DNA of 64,000 nucleotides from Ferrovum sp. (GCA_010435995.1 JAAGNR010000022.1:1-64000), one strand, 5' to 3'. Shown: positions 52,824 to 63,896, numbered from the stretch's first letter. Translations and numbers: made by a program. The notes: generated by a model not told the origin, from the letters alone.

Positions 52824-53440
52824 GATTGACTCAACAACCATTGGCGCAACGGAGCAAAACTGCGTCGGTGATGGGGACAAGGACCATAGCGGTGCAACCG
52901 CTCCAAATGCTCCGGACTCCCATACCCTTTATGGCGTTCAAACCCATATTCCGGATAACGTTGTGCCAATTGTCTTAGGGTGGCATCCCGCGCTGTTTTG
53001 GCCAGAATTGAGGCCGCTGAGATGGCTTTGACGCGTTGATCCCCCTGGATCACTGCCCGTGTCGGCAGGTCAATAGCTGGAGCGTGAAGACCGTCTACCC
53101 AGACTTCCGCAGGCCGAATGGACAACCCGTCAAGCGCCCGTTTCATGGCCAACAGCGTAGCCTGCAAAATATTCAGGCGATCAATTTCCTCCACGCTGGC
53201 TTCCCCCAGAGACCAGGACAACGCCCGCTCTCGTACCGCTTGCGCCAGAACTTCACGCCGTTCCGGCGTCAACGTTTTAGAATCCCTGACTTCGTCCAAT
53301 CCATCACCCGGACGCAAAATCACCGCCGCTGCCACCACCGGTCCTGCCAATGGGCCCCGTCCAGCCTCATCCACCCCACAAGCCCCGACAGGAAATTCTG
53401 GCAGAGGATGCCCCGCGCGAAATAGCAAATCAGGCTTCAT
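52820..53440 (-). CDS. rnhB: Ribonuclease HII
   Basis: 206 residues from MKPDLLFRAGHPLPEF; the ORF track runs upstream through lpxB. Removes ribonucleotides from DNA. Catalytic signature GVDEAGRGPLAGPVVAAAVIL holds the Asp-Glu pair, followed by RDSKTLTPERR, a further Asp in WVDGLHAP, and the C-terminal HKGYGSPEHLERL. The start overlaps the lpxB stop by 11 bases, the standard lpxB-rnhB arrangement. Confidence 0.95.
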   Translation of the reverse strand: MKPDLLFRAGHPLPEFPVGACGVDEAGRGPLAGPVVAAAVILRPGDGLDEVRDSKTLTPERREVLAQAVRERALSWSLGEASVEEIDRLNILQATLLAMKRALDGLSIRPAEVWVDGLHAPAIDLPTRAVIQGDQRVKAISAASILAKTARDATLRQLAQRYPEYGFERHKGYGSPEHLERLHRYGPCPHHRRSFAPLRQWLLSQS

Positions 53441-54569
53441 GGGCCAGTACCCGCTCAACCCCCTGTACGATGGCTGCTGTGGTATCTGCACCGAGAGCCT
53501 GTCGAATCTTTCCGTAGGCTTGGCGCATGGCGTCCCGTGCGGTCTCATCTTGCAAGAGAAGGGCCAACTCTGTGGCCAAACGATCTGACGTAGCCTGTTC
53601 CTGCAAAATTTCAGGTACCACCTCGCGCCCCAAAATAATATTGGGCAACCCGACAAAGCGCGATACCACCTTGCGTCGAACCATCCACGCCGTCAAGCCT
53701 GACAATCGATAAGTCAGCACCTGAGGGCATTCCAGCAATGCCGCTTCGAGAGTCGCCGTGCCCGAAGCGACCAGAGCAACATCGGCCGCAGCCAGCAGGC
53801 GTGTGGCATCCTCTTCCAGAATGACCAACGGTAATTTCGTATAGCCCCCCTGAGTCAGAATGCGCCGAAAAACCGTTCGCGTCACCGCATTGATCAGAGG
53901 TACCGCAAATCGCAGATCGGGGAAACGTTGATGCAATTGCAATGCCGTTTCAAGAAATAGGCGTCCATGATATTCCAGCTCGGATACTCGACTGCCTGGT
54001 AACAAAGCCACCCAACGCCCAGTAAAGGTGGGATCCAATCCCTGACGTGCCAGAAAGCGATCGGGAATAGCCAACTGTTGTACCAGCGGATGCCCGATAT
54101 AGGTCAAAGGGATACCGGCTTGATCAAACAGCGGCTTTTCAAAAGGAAAAATGGACAATACCCCAGTCACTGCCTCACGAATTTTCGGAAGCCGACCAGC
54201 GCGCCAGGCCCAAACGGTAGGAGCCACCATTTGTAGCGTGGGAATTCCCGCCCGTTTCAAATCGCGTTCTAATCCCAAATTGAAATCTGGAGCATCGATC
54301 CCGATAAAGAGATCTGGGGGATGGGCTAGGAAGTGGCGTCTCAGTTGAGCACGAATACTCAACAGTCGTGGCAAAGATCGCAGTACTTCCCAATAACCCC
54401 GCACGGCCAAATGTTCCATAGGAAATAATGAACGGGCATGTAGTGCTTGCATCCGCGGTCCGGCAATTCCCTCAAAAGAAGCTTCTGGATAACGGGAACG
54501 CACCGCCCGAATGAGCGCTTCGCCTAATAGGTCACCGGAAGCTTCGCCCGCCACCACCCCCACACGCAT
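53430..54569 (-). CDS. lpxB: Lipid A disaccharide synthase
   Basis: 379 residues from MRVGVVAGEASGDLLGEALI, one base after the lpxA stop; the ORF track adds 19 codons. GT-B glycosyltransferase joining UDP-diacylglucosamine and lipid X at the inner membrane. Visible marks are FIGIDAPDFN, VAPTVWAWRAGR, PLTYIGHPLVQ, VALLPGSRVSEL and ASGTATLEAALL. Confidence 0.96.
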   Translation of the reverse strand: MRVGVVAGEASGDLLGEALIRAVRSRYPEASFEGIAGPRMQALHARSLFPMEHLAVRGYWEVLRSLPRLLSIRAQLRRHFLAHPPDLFIGIDAPDFNLGLERDLKRAGIPTLQMVAPTVWAWRAGRLPKIREAVTGVLSIFPFEKPLFDQAGIPLTYIGHPLVQQLAIPDRFLARQGLDPTFTGRWVALLPGSRVSELEYHGRLFLETALQLHQRFPDLRFAVPLINAVTRTVFRRILTQGGYTKLPLVILEEDATRLLAAADVALVASGTATLEAALLECPQVLTYRLSGLTAWMVRRKVVSRFVGLPNIILGREVVPEILQEQATSDRLATELALLLQDETARDAMRQAYGKIRQALGADTTAAIVQGVERVLAHEA

Positions 54570-54570
54570 A

Positions 54571-55368
54571 TCAGCGGAGGATTCCGCGGGCAGTTTGTTG
54601 CAGAAAGTCACGGAAAGGCTCAACACAGGGATTGTCTTGGGCCAACGTTCCGATTTCCTGTTGCGCTTGCTCCAGTGACAAACCCGATCGATACAGTTTC
54701 CGATAGGCTTGTTTCAGGCTGGCCAGTTGCTCCGCTGAAAATCCACGCCGTTTCAACCCTTCCGCATTGATTCCGTGAGGCGATGCCGGATTCCCTGCTA
54801 CCAACAAATAGGGCGGGACGTCTTGGGTAATCACCGCCGAAATCCCGATAAAACTATGGGCACCGATGCGCACGAACTGGTGTACGCCAACGAATCCCCC
54901 TAAAGTCACCCAATCGCCCAAATGCACATGCCCAGCCAAGGTAGCATGATTGGCCAGGGTGGTATGATTCCCCACTTGGCAATCATGCGCCAAGTGAACA
55001 TAAGCCATGATCCAGTTATGGTTGCCCAGACGGGTGACCCCCGCATCATCATCGGTCCCCAGATTCAGGGTACAAAACTCCCGAATGGTATTGTCATCGC
55101 CGATTTCCAGCGCCGAGTCCTCCCCACGATATTTCTTGTCTTGAGGGTCTCCTCCCAAAGCACAGTAGGAATAGATACGATTGCGTTGCCCAATGGTGGT
55201 ACGACCACTGATTCGCACATAATCCTGGATGACACTACCAGATCCAATGCTCACCTGCGGTCCAATTATGCTATACGCGCCTATGCACACATCCGCAGCC
55301 ACGCATGCTTCAGGATGGATAATTGCCGTAGGGTGATGCCGCAAGACTGGTGTCTCTTCCTTCGTCAT
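54571..55368 (-). CDS. lpxA: UDP-N-acetylglucosamine acyltransferase
   Basis: First committed step of lipid A synthesis. 265 residues of left-handed beta-helix hexapeptide repeats (IIHPEACVAADVCIGAYSII), the active-site histidine region MAYVHLAHDCQVGNHT, and the C-terminal helical domain (GLKRRGFSAEQLASLKQAYR). It follows fabZ by 11 bases. Confidence 0.97.
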   Translation of the reverse strand: MTKEETPVLRHHPTAIIHPEACVAADVCIGAYSIIGPQVSIGSGSVIQDYVRISGRTTIGQRNRIYSYCALGGDPQDKKYRGEDSALEIGDDNTIREFCTLNLGTDDDAGVTRLGNHNWIMAYVHLAHDCQVGNHTTLANHATLAGHVHLGDWVTLGGFVGVHQFVRIGAHSFIGISAVITQDVPPYLLVAGNPASPHGINAEGLKRRGFSAEQLASLKQAYRKLYRSGLSLEQAQQEIGTLAQDNPCVEPFRDFLQQTARGILR

Positions 55369-55379
55369 TGCCGCCCCGC

Positions 55380-55835
55380 TCAGCCGGCTTCAGCAAGATT
55401 TTTCTCGGCACACATCAGTTTGGCCTCAGCGGCCAACCGATCATCCACCATTGCCTTGGCTGAGAACTTCCATATTTTGTAGGAGTGACGCAATAGTTGA
55501 ACCTCTAGACGCAACTGATCTCCTGGGAAAACCGGATTGCGAAAACGTGCCTCATCGATCCCTACAAAATAAGTCACGATCTTGCCGTCAGGTTTGATGT
55601 TTTCCGTTTTGAAACTGAGCAGCGCTGCCGCCTGTGCCAAAGCCTCAATGATCAAAACTCCCGGCATCACAGGGTGATGAGGAAAATGTCCCTGAAAAAA
55701 TTCTTCATTGCGACTGACGTTTTTGAGAGCCACGATGGATTTTCCTGGAGTCACTTCGAGAACTCTATCCACCATCAGGAATGGATAACGGTGTGGCAAA
55801 TAATCCATGATTTCATTGATATCCATCCCGCTCAT
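55380..55835 (-). CDS. fabZ: 3-hydroxyacyl-ACP dehydratase FabZ
   Basis: Dehydrates 3-hydroxyacyl-ACP in fatty acid elongation, competing with LpxA/LpxD for 3-hydroxyacyl-ACP. 151 residues, hot-dog fold with [16 protein letters not shown], catalytic [21 protein letters not shown] and [21 protein letters not shown] lies 7 bases before the ATG used. Confidence 0.97.
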   Translation of the reverse strand: MSGMDINEIMDYLPHRYPFLMVDRVLEVTPGKSIVALKNVSRNEEFFQGHFPHHPVMPGVLIIEALAQAAALLSFKTENIKPDGKIVTYFVGIDEARFRNPVFPGDQLRLEVQLLRHSYKIWKFSAKAMVDDRLAAEAKLMCAEKNLAEAG

Positions 55836-55838
55836 ATG

Positions 55839-56900
55839 CTAACTCCTTCCGCTGACTGCGCTGTGTGATTCATCATTTTCCAGTTTGTTTTCCAGTGACT
55901 TGATTCTGTTTATCCACTCAGAAAGACCGCGTAGGTGGGCCAGAGTCTGCAGCCATTCACGGTGCGGTTGACTGGGTATGGACGACGTGTAAACTCCAGG
56001 AGTCGGTATGGATTTGGTAATCAGAGAAAACCCCGACACCGTAACCCGATCGCCAATTTCCACATGCCCTACCATTCCCACTCCACCACCAATCCGGCAG
56101 TGACGACCGATTCGGGTACTTCCTGAAATTCCTGTGCAACCGGCAATGACCGTATGGGCACCGATACGACAATTATGGGCAATCTGGATCAAATTATCCA
56201 ACTTGACCCCATCCTCGATAATCGTATCGTCAATCGCCCCACGGTCAATCGTGGTGTTGGCGCCTATTTCTACGTCCTTACCAATGATAACCCGGCCGAC
56301 TTGGGGAATCTTTAACCACCCCTCGCCCTGGGGTGCCATGCCAAAACCATCTGCACCAATCACACAACCAGAATGAATAATGGTATTGGCCCCAATCTGA
56401 CAGCCCGAATAGATGGTCACCCGGGGATGCAGAAACGCTCCTTTTTCCAAACTTACTCGAGCCCCGACAAAGGAACCTGCCCCCACCGTTACTTCATCGC
56501 CAATTTGGGCGCCGTCCTCAACCACCACATGGGGGCCAATGCTCGCCCGTAGGGAAACCTGCGCCCCCGGATGAATGACTGCCGTTGGATGAATCTCGGG
56601 CAATGGCCGCGGAAGAGGAAACAGGTGCTGCGCCACCTGCGCATAACAGGCATAAGGATTGGCAGAAAGCAGACAGGGTAAAGAGGTTCCTCGATGTTCA
56701 GCGGGGCTGAGTATCACCGCTGACGCCCGAGTGGTCGACAATTGGTCGCGATATAAGGGATTGGTCAAAAAAGTCACATCCCCAGACTCTGCGCCCTGCA
56801 AAGTCCCCACCCCCTCGATGAGAAGGTTAGCAGGGCCTGCCAATTCAGCACCGGAAATATGAGCCAACTCGCCCAGCGTAAATGGATTGACGGCGCGCAT
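55839..56900 (-). CDS. lpxD: UDP-3-O-acylglucosamine N-acyltransferase
   Basis: Third step of lipid A synthesis. 353 residues: an N-terminal uridine-binding domain ([20 protein letters not shown]), a hexapeptide-repeat beta-helix with catalytic [14 protein letters not shown], and a C-terminal helix. Its stop is four bases before the fabZ start; skp lies upstream. Confidence 0.97.
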   Translation of the reverse strand: MRAVNPFTLGELAHISGAELAGPANLLIEGVGTLQGAESGDVTFLTNPLYRDQLSTTRASAVILSPAEHRGTSLPCLLSANPYACYAQVAQHLFPLPRPLPEIHPTAVIHPGAQVSLRASIGPHVVVEDGAQIGDEVTVGAGSFVGARVSLEKGAFLHPRVTIYSGCQIGANTIIHSGCVIGADGFGMAPQGEGWLKIPQVGRVIIGKDVEIGANTTIDRGAIDDTIIEDGVKLDNLIQIAHNCRIGAHTVIAGCTGISGSTRIGRHCRIGGGVGMVGHVEIGDRVTVSGFSLITKSIPTPGVYTSSIPSQPHREWLQTLAHLRGLSEWINRIKSLENKLENDESHSAVSGRS

Positions 56901-56924
56901 GGAGCCTACGACCCTTTGGCGAAC

Positions 56925-57434
56925 TTACTTACTGCTGGCATCCAGCGCTTTGAGCACCTTGTCGGTGATATCGATACGAGGGCCAGCATAAATGGCATCG
57001 GTCAAAATCAGATCATACTTTTCGGATTCGGCAATCTCTTTGATCGTCTTGTTGGCGCGCTCTTGAATCGATGCGAATTCCTCATTACGACGGGTATTCA
57101 GATCTTCCCGGAATTCACGCTGCATCCGCTGAAAATCGCGGTTGAGATTCGCCAGATCGCGTTCCTTGCGGCTCCGATCCGCCTCGCTCAAGGTCATCCC
57201 ATTCTTATCCAGATCAGCCTGCTCCTCCTGCATTTGCTTCCCCACTTTCTGTAGGTCTACCTGGCGCTTGTCAAACTCTTTTTCCAGCTTCTTGGTCGCC
57301 ATCTGTGCAGGAGCTGCCTCACGAAAAATTCGTTCAATATTGATCCAACCTACTTTGAGTTCGGTCGCTACAGCCGTAGAGGTCATCCATACCAAGGCAG
57401 TCAAAAGTGAGAAGTATTTAGCAGTTTTGATCAT
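56925..57434 (-). CDS. skp: Periplasmic chaperone OmpH/Skp
   Basis: 169 residues from the second ATG (MIKTAKYFSLLTALVWM), which has better spacing from the AAGAG site than the ORF track ATG two codons earlier. Signal peptide, then KVGWINIERIFREAAPA and a long charged coiled-coil (about 45-120) forming the tentacles that hold unfolded outer-membrane proteins. It lies between bamA and lpxD as usual. Confidence 0.94.
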   Translation of the reverse strand: MIKTAKYFSLLTALVWMTSTAVATELKVGWINIERIFREAAPAQMATKKLEKEFDKRQVDLQKVGKQMQEEQADLDKNGMTLSEADRSRKERDLANLNRDFQRMQREFREDLNTRRNEEFASIQERANKTIKEIAESEKYDLILTDAIYAGPRIDITDKVLKALDASSK

Positions 57435-57445
57435 GGTCATATCTC

Positions 57446-59743
57446 TTAAAAGGTGTTGCCTAACTGAAATTGAAGTCGTTCGATGTTGTCTGTTACAGAA
57501 TTATAATGGAAAGGCGCGGCATAGCTAAACTCCAGCGGTCCCATGGGGGAATACCAGGACAAGGCAAGTCCTGCAGAATAGCGCAACTGAGGAATAGAGA
57601 AGGGTTGATTGAGTCCATACACATTCCCCGTATCCACGAAGGTACTCAACCGAAAGGATTTGTCTGTGCTTTTAGAACCCGGCAGCGGGAAAAAATATTC
57701 CATGCTTCCGGTGATCATCTTGTTCCCCCCCAGGTTCAACAGGTTGCCATAATTATCATACACTTGCGGTCCCAAACTTCCGGGGAAATAGCCCCGCACC
57801 GAACCCACACCACCACCAAAGAAGTTTTTGTAAAATGGCAGAGGAACGCCTCCATAGCCATTGGCATATCCCACCTGCCCTGATAAGGATAGGGTAGTGT
57901 TTTGCGTTATGGGGGTCAGAACCTGTTCACTCCCCGTGGCGCGATAGTAAGTCAGGTTTTCTCCGGGAACACCCACTTCAACTCCATACTTCTGGCTCCA
58001 GCCCTTCATGGGGTAGATAATGCTGTCCCGCGTATCGTGAGAATACCCCATGCTTACCTTGATGGCTTTGGCCAGAGAACCAAACTGATTGACAAAGTCT
58101 ACGTACTCAACCGGACTGGTGCTCACGACCCCCACTATCGTAGACTCATATCCATAACCGACGGAATAGGCATTCACTTCACTAACGGGGATAGTATAGG
58201 TCACATCCGCACCCAAAGTGCGCGTCATGTAGGGACTAACACCCGTCAGGTATGTGGTATCGATGGATCGGTCATAGACACTGATGGTACGCGCGGTTCC
58301 TTCTTCGGACCAGTACGGGTTGGTGTAGGCGATGGAGTATGTACGCGTAATCAACCCCGTACTTACTCCAAGGGACAGCGAGTTTCCGCTACCAAACAGA
58401 TTGGCCTGAGTAATCCCTGCGCTGAGGATAACCCCTTCTGCATTGGAATACCCGGCTCCCACCTGAATCGATCCGGTTTGTCTCTCCACCACGGTAAAGT
58501 TGACATCCACCTGATCGGTGGTCCCAGGAACAGGGGGGCTATCCACCGTCACTTCAGAGAAGAACCCCAGTCGATCGATCCGTTCCTTGGAACGGTTGAC
58601 CTTGTCCACGGAATACCACGCCCCTTCCATTTGGCGGATTTCCCGCCGGATAATTTCGTCACGCGTGGTGGTATTGCCATAAATATTCACCCGACGCACA
58701 TAGACTCGGCGCCCTGGATCGATAACAAAGGTAAAAGATGCCGTATGGTGAACCTTATCAATATCCGGATTGGCATTGATATTGGCAAAAGAATAACCAT
58801 CCTTGGCCAAGCGGTCAGAAATCGCTTTGGTCGAGTTGGTCACTTTTTCCCGAGAAAAAGTATCTCCTGGCTTTAATGTCACCAACTTCTGCAATTCGGC
58901 TTCCGGCACCACAAACTGTCCCGCCAGTTTGACATCAGATACTTTATACGGCTGACCTTCGGAAATATTGACCGTAATATAGACATCCTGCTTGTCGGGA
59001 GAAATAGACACTTGGGTGGAATCTACCGTAAATTCCAGATACCCGCGATCCTGGTAATAGGAGCGCAGGGTTTCCAAGTCCCCCGACAGCTTTTGCTTGG
59101 AATACTGGTCGTTTTTGGAGTACCACGACAGCCAGTTGGGGGTATTCAGCTGCAATTGATCCTGTAACTCCTTGGCAGTGAACGCATGAGCCCCCACGAT
59201 ATTAATTTCGCGAATATGGGCCGCCTCACCCTCGACGATATTGAAGGCCAGTGCTACTCGATTGCGCGGCAAGGGAGTAACTGTGGTAGACACCTGAGTA
59301 GAGTACTTTCCTTTCCCCAAATATTGCCGCTTCAGTTCCTTTTCCGCTTTGTCCAACAAAGACTTATCATAAATTCTGGATTCGGCGATCCCAATGGACT
59401 TCAAAGCATCCTTAAGCTGATCCTTGGTAAAAGACTTTGCGCCGTTGATCTCTAGCCGGGCAATGGAGGGTCTTTCGTGCACAACCACCACCAATACATT
59501 GCCTTCGGATTCAAGACGCACATCGGAAAAAAAGCCCGTGTCATACAGTGCTTTCAAAGCTGCGGAGGCTTTTTCGCTCGTCACGGTATCTCCCACCTTG
59601 AGGGGCAGGTAGCTGAATATTGTCCCCGCTTCTATGCGTTGCGCACCTTCTACACGAATATCCTGTATCGTGATAGGGGCTAAAGCCATGGCCAGTGAAC
59701 TCCAGAACATCCAGAACAAAAGAAATAGGGAACGCAAAAGCAT
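57446..59743 (-). CDS. bamA: Outer-membrane assembly factor BamA
   Basis: 765 residues: a signal peptide (SLFLLFWMFWSSLAMA), five POTRA domains (about 25-420; e.g. ITIQDIRVEGAQRIEAGTIF), and a 16-strand barrel. The conserved barrel loop VRGYFPGSLGPQ (VRGF-like motif) is present, and the chain ends with aromatic LQFQLGNTF. Core of the beta-barrel insertion machine. Confidence 0.97.
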   Translation of the reverse strand: MLLRSLFLLFWMFWSSLAMALAPITIQDIRVEGAQRIEAGTIFSYLPLKVGDTVTSEKASAALKALYDTGFFSDVRLESEGNVLVVVVHERPSIARLEINGAKSFTKDQLKDALKSIGIAESRIYDKSLLDKAEKELKRQYLGKGKYSTQVSTTVTPLPRNRVALAFNIVEGEAAHIREINIVGAHAFTAKELQDQLQLNTPNWLSWYSKNDQYSKQKLSGDLETLRSYYQDRGYLEFTVDSTQVSISPDKQDVYITVNISEGQPYKVSDVKLAGQFVVPEAELQKLVTLKPGDTFSREKVTNSTKAISDRLAKDGYSFANINANPDIDKVHHTASFTFVIDPGRRVYVRRVNIYGNTTTRDEIIRREIRQMEGAWYSVDKVNRSKERIDRLGFFSEVTVDSPPVPGTTDQVDVNFTVVERQTGSIQVGAGYSNAEGVILSAGITQANLFGSGNSLSLGVSTGLITRTYSIAYTNPYWSEEGTARTISVYDRSIDTTYLTGVSPYMTRTLGADVTYTIPVSEVNAYSVGYGYESTIVGVVSTSPVEYVDFVNQFGSLAKAIKVSMGYSHDTRDSIIYPMKGWSQKYGVEVGVPGENLTYYRATGSEQVLTPITQNTTLSLSGQVGYANGYGGVPLPFYKNFFGGGVGSVRGYFPGSLGPQVYDNYGNLLNLGGNKMITGSMEYFFPLPGSKSTDKSFRLSTFVDTGNVYGLNQPFSIPQLRYSAGLALSWYSPMGPLEFSYAAPFHYNSVTDNIERLQFQLGNTF

Positions 59744-59758
59744 GGGATCAACGCTAGG

Positions 59759-61138
59759 TTAGTGGTTAATAAAATGTTGTAAATCGTTGTAGAAGGAAAA
59801 CCCCATCAAAATCACCAGCATGACAAACCCCACCTGCTGGGCAGAATTCACAAAACCAGGAGACAAGGGTTTGCCTCGTATCCACTCCAGCGCATGATAC
59901 AACAAATGCCCTCCATCTAATAAGGGGATGGGCAATAAATTCAAGACACCCAAGCTCAAGCTGATCAAGGCGATAAACTGCAGATACGGGATAAGCCCCA
60001 AACGAGCGCTTTCTCCTGCAATGCTGGCAATCCGCACTGGCCCACCCAAATTATCCCAGGAAGCCTGGCCGCTCAGCATATTCCAGAAAGTGCGAAAGGT
60101 CATTTGCGTTAGCATCAGGGTTTTTTCTCCCCCACGCCATAGGGCTTGGGATGCTGAATACTGTTCCGTCACCCAGAGCTTGGCGCGCAGGTCAGCAGGA
60201 AAGTCGGGAGAGACGCCGATACGGCCCACTGACCGCCCCGTAGGTAAAGCCACGGATTGGGGTATGACGGTGAATTCCTTGACCTGCCCATCCCGCAGCA
60301 CTTGCACTGCCAGAACGCTTTGCGGATGATTTTCAATCAACTGGACCACCTGCATCCAATTCGAGACGGATTGTCCACCTAAGGTGAGAATATGATCTCC
60401 CTGGAGAAAGCCCGCCCGCGCTGCGACACTTTTCGGGACGACCCGACCAATGATGGGAGGTAATGGAGGATTCCACGGGACCAAGCCCATTCGTTCTAGG
60501 GCTTCGTCGCCTAAAGCTGCAGCATTCATCGCAGATATCTGGATGACATGATTCTCTGTATGCTGCGTCTGATCACGGGTCAATATTGTAAAAGGCAGAT
60601 GCTTCAACTGAATGTCCACCCACCTCGTTTGGAATTCTTGCCATGAATGAATGGGGCGTCCCGCCACCTGCTCCACGCACTGACCCGCATGAAGACCCGC
60701 CTGTGCAGCCAGACTCCCCGCTGCGGGTTCGTCCAGACAAGGGCGCAAACCAGGCACACCCACCATATAAAGCAGGCTGAATAGTATCCAAGCGAGCATA
60801 AAATTGGCCAAAGGTCCCGCTGCTACGATGGCGCTCCGGCGCCACAATGACTGGCGGTTGAAAGCCCGCGATAACTCTGCGGCAGGCACGGGTCCTTCCC
60901 GCTCGTCCAACATGCGTACAAAGCCACCCAACGGCAACATTCCGATGACCCATTCGGTCCCATCCTTTCCCCACCGACGTTTCCATAGAGGGCGCCCGAA
61001 CCCGACGGAAAAACGTAAGACCTTCACCCCCAAAAGCCGTGCCACGCCATAATGCCCCCACTCGTGGAACAGTATGAGCCCCCCTAAAGCCAGGAGGAAC
61101 GCCATCATTGTTTGGACTCCGGATTCTAGGAAATTCAT
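59759..61138 (-). CDS. rseP: Intramembrane zinc metalloprotease RseP
   Basis: Site-2 protease that cleaves anti-sigma factors. 459 residues from the ATG that overlaps the dxr stop (ATGA). Zinc site HEWGHYGVARLLG in the first helix, two periplasmic PDZ domains (about 110-300), and the third zinc ligand in NLLPIPLLDGGHLLYHALE. The start in the ORF track is seven codons earlier. Confidence 0.95.
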   Translation of the reverse strand: MNFLESGVQTMMAFLLALGGLILFHEWGHYGVARLLGVKVLRFSVGFGRPLWKRRWGKDGTEWVIGMLPLGGFVRMLDEREGPVPAAELSRAFNRQSLWRRSAIVAAGPLANFMLAWILFSLLYMVGVPGLRPCLDEPAAGSLAAQAGLHAGQCVEQVAGRPIHSWQEFQTRWVDIQLKHLPFTILTRDQTQHTENHVIQISAMNAAALGDEALERMGLVPWNPPLPPIIGRVVPKSVAARAGFLQGDHILTLGGQSVSNWMQVVQLIENHPQSVLAVQVLRDGQVKEFTVIPQSVALPTGRSVGRIGVSPDFPADLRAKLWVTEQYSASQALWRGGEKTLMLTQMTFRTFWNMLSGQASWDNLGGPVRIASIAGESARLGLIPYLQFIALISLSLGVLNLLPIPLLDGGHLLYHALEWIRGKPLSPGFVNSAQQVGFVMLVILMGFSFYNDLQHFINH

Positions 61139-62316
61139 GGTCGCCGATTTTTCAGCCATTCAGCCGCTTGGTGGCGTGCTGTTCTGTCTGCCCATAAAAC
61201 CTCTTCAAGAGTCGCACTTGATGACGAGGATACCTCGCTCAGTGCCGCTTCAATCAGTTCAGGAATCTGGCGAAAGCCCAATTGTCCTTCAAGAAATGCC
61301 GCTACCGCAACTTCATTGGCGGCATTCAACACCGTGGGCGCTGTTCCTCCCTGACCCATGGCATGTTCCGCTAGGGCCAATGCAGGAAAACGTACTCGAT
61401 CGGGCGCAACGAATTGGAGTGTACCCACCGTCGTCAGATCAAGTATGGGGACTCCTGAAGTATGTCGCTCAGGATATGCCAGTGCATGAGCGATGGGAAC
61501 ACGCATATCCGTATGCCCCAACTGGGCCAGCAGTGAACCATCCTCATAGGCCACGAGGGAATGCACCAGACTTTGAGGGTGGATCACAATATCTACGCGC
61601 TCCGGCGGCAAATCAAACAACCAGCAGGCCTCAATCAGCTCAAGCCCTTTATTCATCATGGTGGCCGAGTCGACAGAAATTTTTCGGCCCATCCGCCATT
61701 TGGGATGGTTACAGGCCTCGTCTGGCGTAACCGTTTCCAGTTCATGCAGAGGAGTCTGTAAAAATGGCCCGCCAGATGCCGTCAAAAGAATCTTGCTCAC
61801 TCCCTTACGGGCCACGCCATCTTGGGGCCAGCATTGAAATACAGCATTATGCTCACTGTCTACCGGTAACAGTAGCGCGCCCCCTTGAGCAACCGCCTCC
61901 ATCAAAACGCGCCCCGACATGACCAAGGATTCCTTATTGGCCAGTAGCAATTTTTTTCCTGCCCGTGCTGCCGCCAAAGTAGAAGCCAAACCCGCCGCAC
62001 CGACTATAGCTGCCATTACCGTGGTCACGGTGGACGCAGCGGCCACCTGCTCCAAAGCCGCCGTCCCAGCCAAAATTTCCGGTGTGTATCTCGGGTCCAT
62101 CAACGCCAACTCTTGGCGCAAAGGATCAATCTGCGAATCCGCACCGACCACCACCACCAGAGGTCGAAAGCGCACGGCCTGTCCCGCCAGTTTTTTCAGG
62201 TTACGCTGCGCTGTCAGGGCATACACGCCATAACGCTCAGGATGCAGTGCCACGACTTCTAACGTACTCGTTCCACTGCTTCCGGTCGCGCCAAGAATGG
62301 TTAATTGCTGTCGCAT
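61135..62316 (-). CDS. dxr: 1-deoxy-D-xylulose 5-phosphate reductoisomerase
   Basis: Second step of the MEP isoprenoid pathway. 393 residues from [21 protein letters not shown], sharing one base with the cdsA stop (TGATG). NADPH-binding GATGSSG, LLANKESLVMSGRVL, metal-site LPVDSEHNAVFQC and SATMMNKGLELIEACWLF are all present. The ORF track start is eight codons upstream. Confidence 0.97.
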   Translation of the reverse strand: MRQQLTILGATGSSGTSTLEVVALHPERYGVYALTAQRNLKKLAGQAVRFRPLVVVVGADSQIDPLRQELALMDPRYTPEILAGTAALEQVAAASTVTTVMAAIVGAAGLASTLAAARAGKKLLLANKESLVMSGRVLMEAVAQGGALLLPVDSEHNAVFQCWPQDGVARKGVSKILLTASGGPFLQTPLHELETVTPDEACNHPKWRMGRKISVDSATMMNKGLELIEACWLFDLPPERVDIVIHPQSLVHSLVAYEDGSLLAQLGHTDMRVPIAHALAYPERHTSGVPILDLTTVGTLQFVAPDRVRFPALALAEHAMGQGGTAPTVLNAANEVAVAAFLEGQLGFRQIPELIEAALSEVSSSSSATLEEVLWADRTARHQAAEWLKNRRP

Positions 62317-63125
62317 CAGTGCCAGTTCCCTCCCAACCACCAGGCAGCTAAAGGCAACGTTGCCGTCAACGCATCGATGCGATCAAGAATTCCTCCATGA
62401 CCGGGAAGTCCTCGGCCACTGTCTTTAACACCGGCACACCGCTTGATCCAAGATTCGAACAGATCACCCAGAATTCCGAGCACTGCCAACAGCCACAACA
62501 GGAGGAACCAGGTCCATTCGTGTTGGCGCAGTACGGACGCCATCGACCCCATGCCACCATTCCACGCCCACATCCACCATAATCCACCATATACGGTCAC
62601 TGCCACCACTCCTCCCGCGACACCTTCCCAGGTTTTTCCTGGACTGATGGATGGAGCCAACTTATGACGTCCCCAGGCTCTTCCGGTAAAATAAGCGGCA
62701 GTGTCCGTGACCCAAAGGACTGCCATCAACGCCAGCAAAACCTGATTTCCCCGTTGTTGAAGAACTTCCAGAGACCACCCTGTAGGCAGCATCACCAGAA
62801 CCCCCACGCTCAGCAGAACCCACCCTGGAACACGCCACTGACCTCGCAACCACCATGGAGCCACCAGAAGCCAGAACAGAATCGCTCCCTCGCTCAACCA
62901 TTGACTCCACTGCTCACCCTGTCCCCAGCGATAGATGATCACGATGACAATGGCATAAATCATTTGCCATACAGGCGATACCCGCGCCAAGCCAGCCCAT
63001 TCCCAGGCAGCCCAGATCATCAACCCAGTCACCAGCATAGGCCAGACAGTGGGCGGTGCCCCAAACAGGCTCCATCCCACTACCACCAACATGACAGCCG
63101 CCGTCAGGAGCCGGGTGCGGAGCAT
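62316..63125 (-). CDS. cdsA: Phosphatidate cytidylyltransferase
   Basis: Makes CDP-diacylglycerol for phospholipid synthesis. 269 residues with about seven to eight helices and the C-terminal CDP-transferase signature [34 protein letters not shown]. It starts 22 bases inside the uppS end, as is common for this pair. Confidence 0.96.
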   Translation of the reverse strand: MLRTRLLTAAVMLVVVGWSLFGAPPTVWPMLVTGLMIWAAWEWAGLARVSPVWQMIYAIVIVIIYRWGQGEQWSQWLSEGAILFWLLVAPWWLRGQWRVPGWVLLSVGVLVMLPTGWSLEVLQQRGNQVLLALMAVLWVTDTAAYFTGRAWGRHKLAPSISPGKTWEGVAGGVVAVTVYGGLWWMWAWNGGMGSMASVLRQHEWTWFLLLWLLAVLGILGDLFESWIKRCAGVKDSGRGLPGHGGILDRIDALTATLPLAAWWLGGNWH

Positions 63126-63868
63126 TGTTCGCTGGTCCTACCAAAACGCCTTTCTCTGGTCTGATAAAAGGCAATGGCCTCATCTAGTGCGCGCTGATCA
63201 AAGTCAGGCCAGAGGGTTTGGGTAAAATACAGTTCGGTATAGGCCAATTGCCACAACAGGAAATTACTGATGCGCTGCTCTCCTCCCGTACGAATGAAAA
63301 GGTCAGGTTCGGGTATGGTTCCAAGACTGAGGTAGGCACGCAGATCCTGTTCACGGATAGGCGGATATGCCCCTTCTGGCTGTTGTTCCATCCAGCGATT
63401 CATGGCTTGTAAAATATCCCAGCGCCCGCCATAGTTCACCGCCAACGTCAGGGTGAGACGCGAATTTCCTTGTGTCAGAGCTTCAGCGCGCTGAATCAGG
63501 TTCTGCAAACGCTCTCCCAAGGGCGCTCGATCCCCGATCACGCACAATCTGACTTGGGCGTCATGCAAATGAGTCACTTCCTTTTCCAACATATGCATAA
63601 AAAGCTGCATCAATAGCGACACCTCGTCCTCGGGGCGGCGCCAATTCTCGCTGCTGAAGGCAAACAAGGTGAGATAAGAAACATTTCTCTGAATCGCCGC
63701 CTCAACCAGTCCACGTACGGCCTCACTTCCTTTGCGGTGCCCAGCCACCCGTGGAAGGAAACGTTTCTTGGCCCAACGCCCATTGCCATCCATGATGATG
63801 GCAATGTGCCTCGGCACCAAAGAGACCCCAGGAATGTTTTGGGTGGAACTGGATAGAATATCTGTCAT
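63104..63868 (-). CDS. uppS: Undecaprenyl diphosphate synthase
   Basis: Makes the C55 lipid carrier precursor for peptidoglycan. 254 residues of the cis-prenyltransferase fold with [27 protein letters not shown] and the C-terminal [20 protein letters not shown]. It lies 28 bases after frr. Confidence 0.97.
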   Translation of the reverse strand: MTDILSSSTQNIPGVSLVPRHIAIIMDGNGRWAKKRFLPRVAGHRKGSEAVRGLVEAAIQRNVSYLTLFAFSSENWRRPEDEVSLLMQLFMHMLEKEVTHLHDAQVRLCVIGDRAPLGERLQNLIQRAEALTQGNSRLTLTLAVNYGGRWDILQAMNRWMEQQPEGAYPPIREQDLRAYLSLGTIPEPDLFIRTGGEQRISNFLLWQLAYTELYFTQTLWPDFDQRALDEAIAFYQTRERRFGRTSEQCSAPGS

Positions 63869-63896
63869 GACGGATTGACGGTTCGCGGCACCGTCA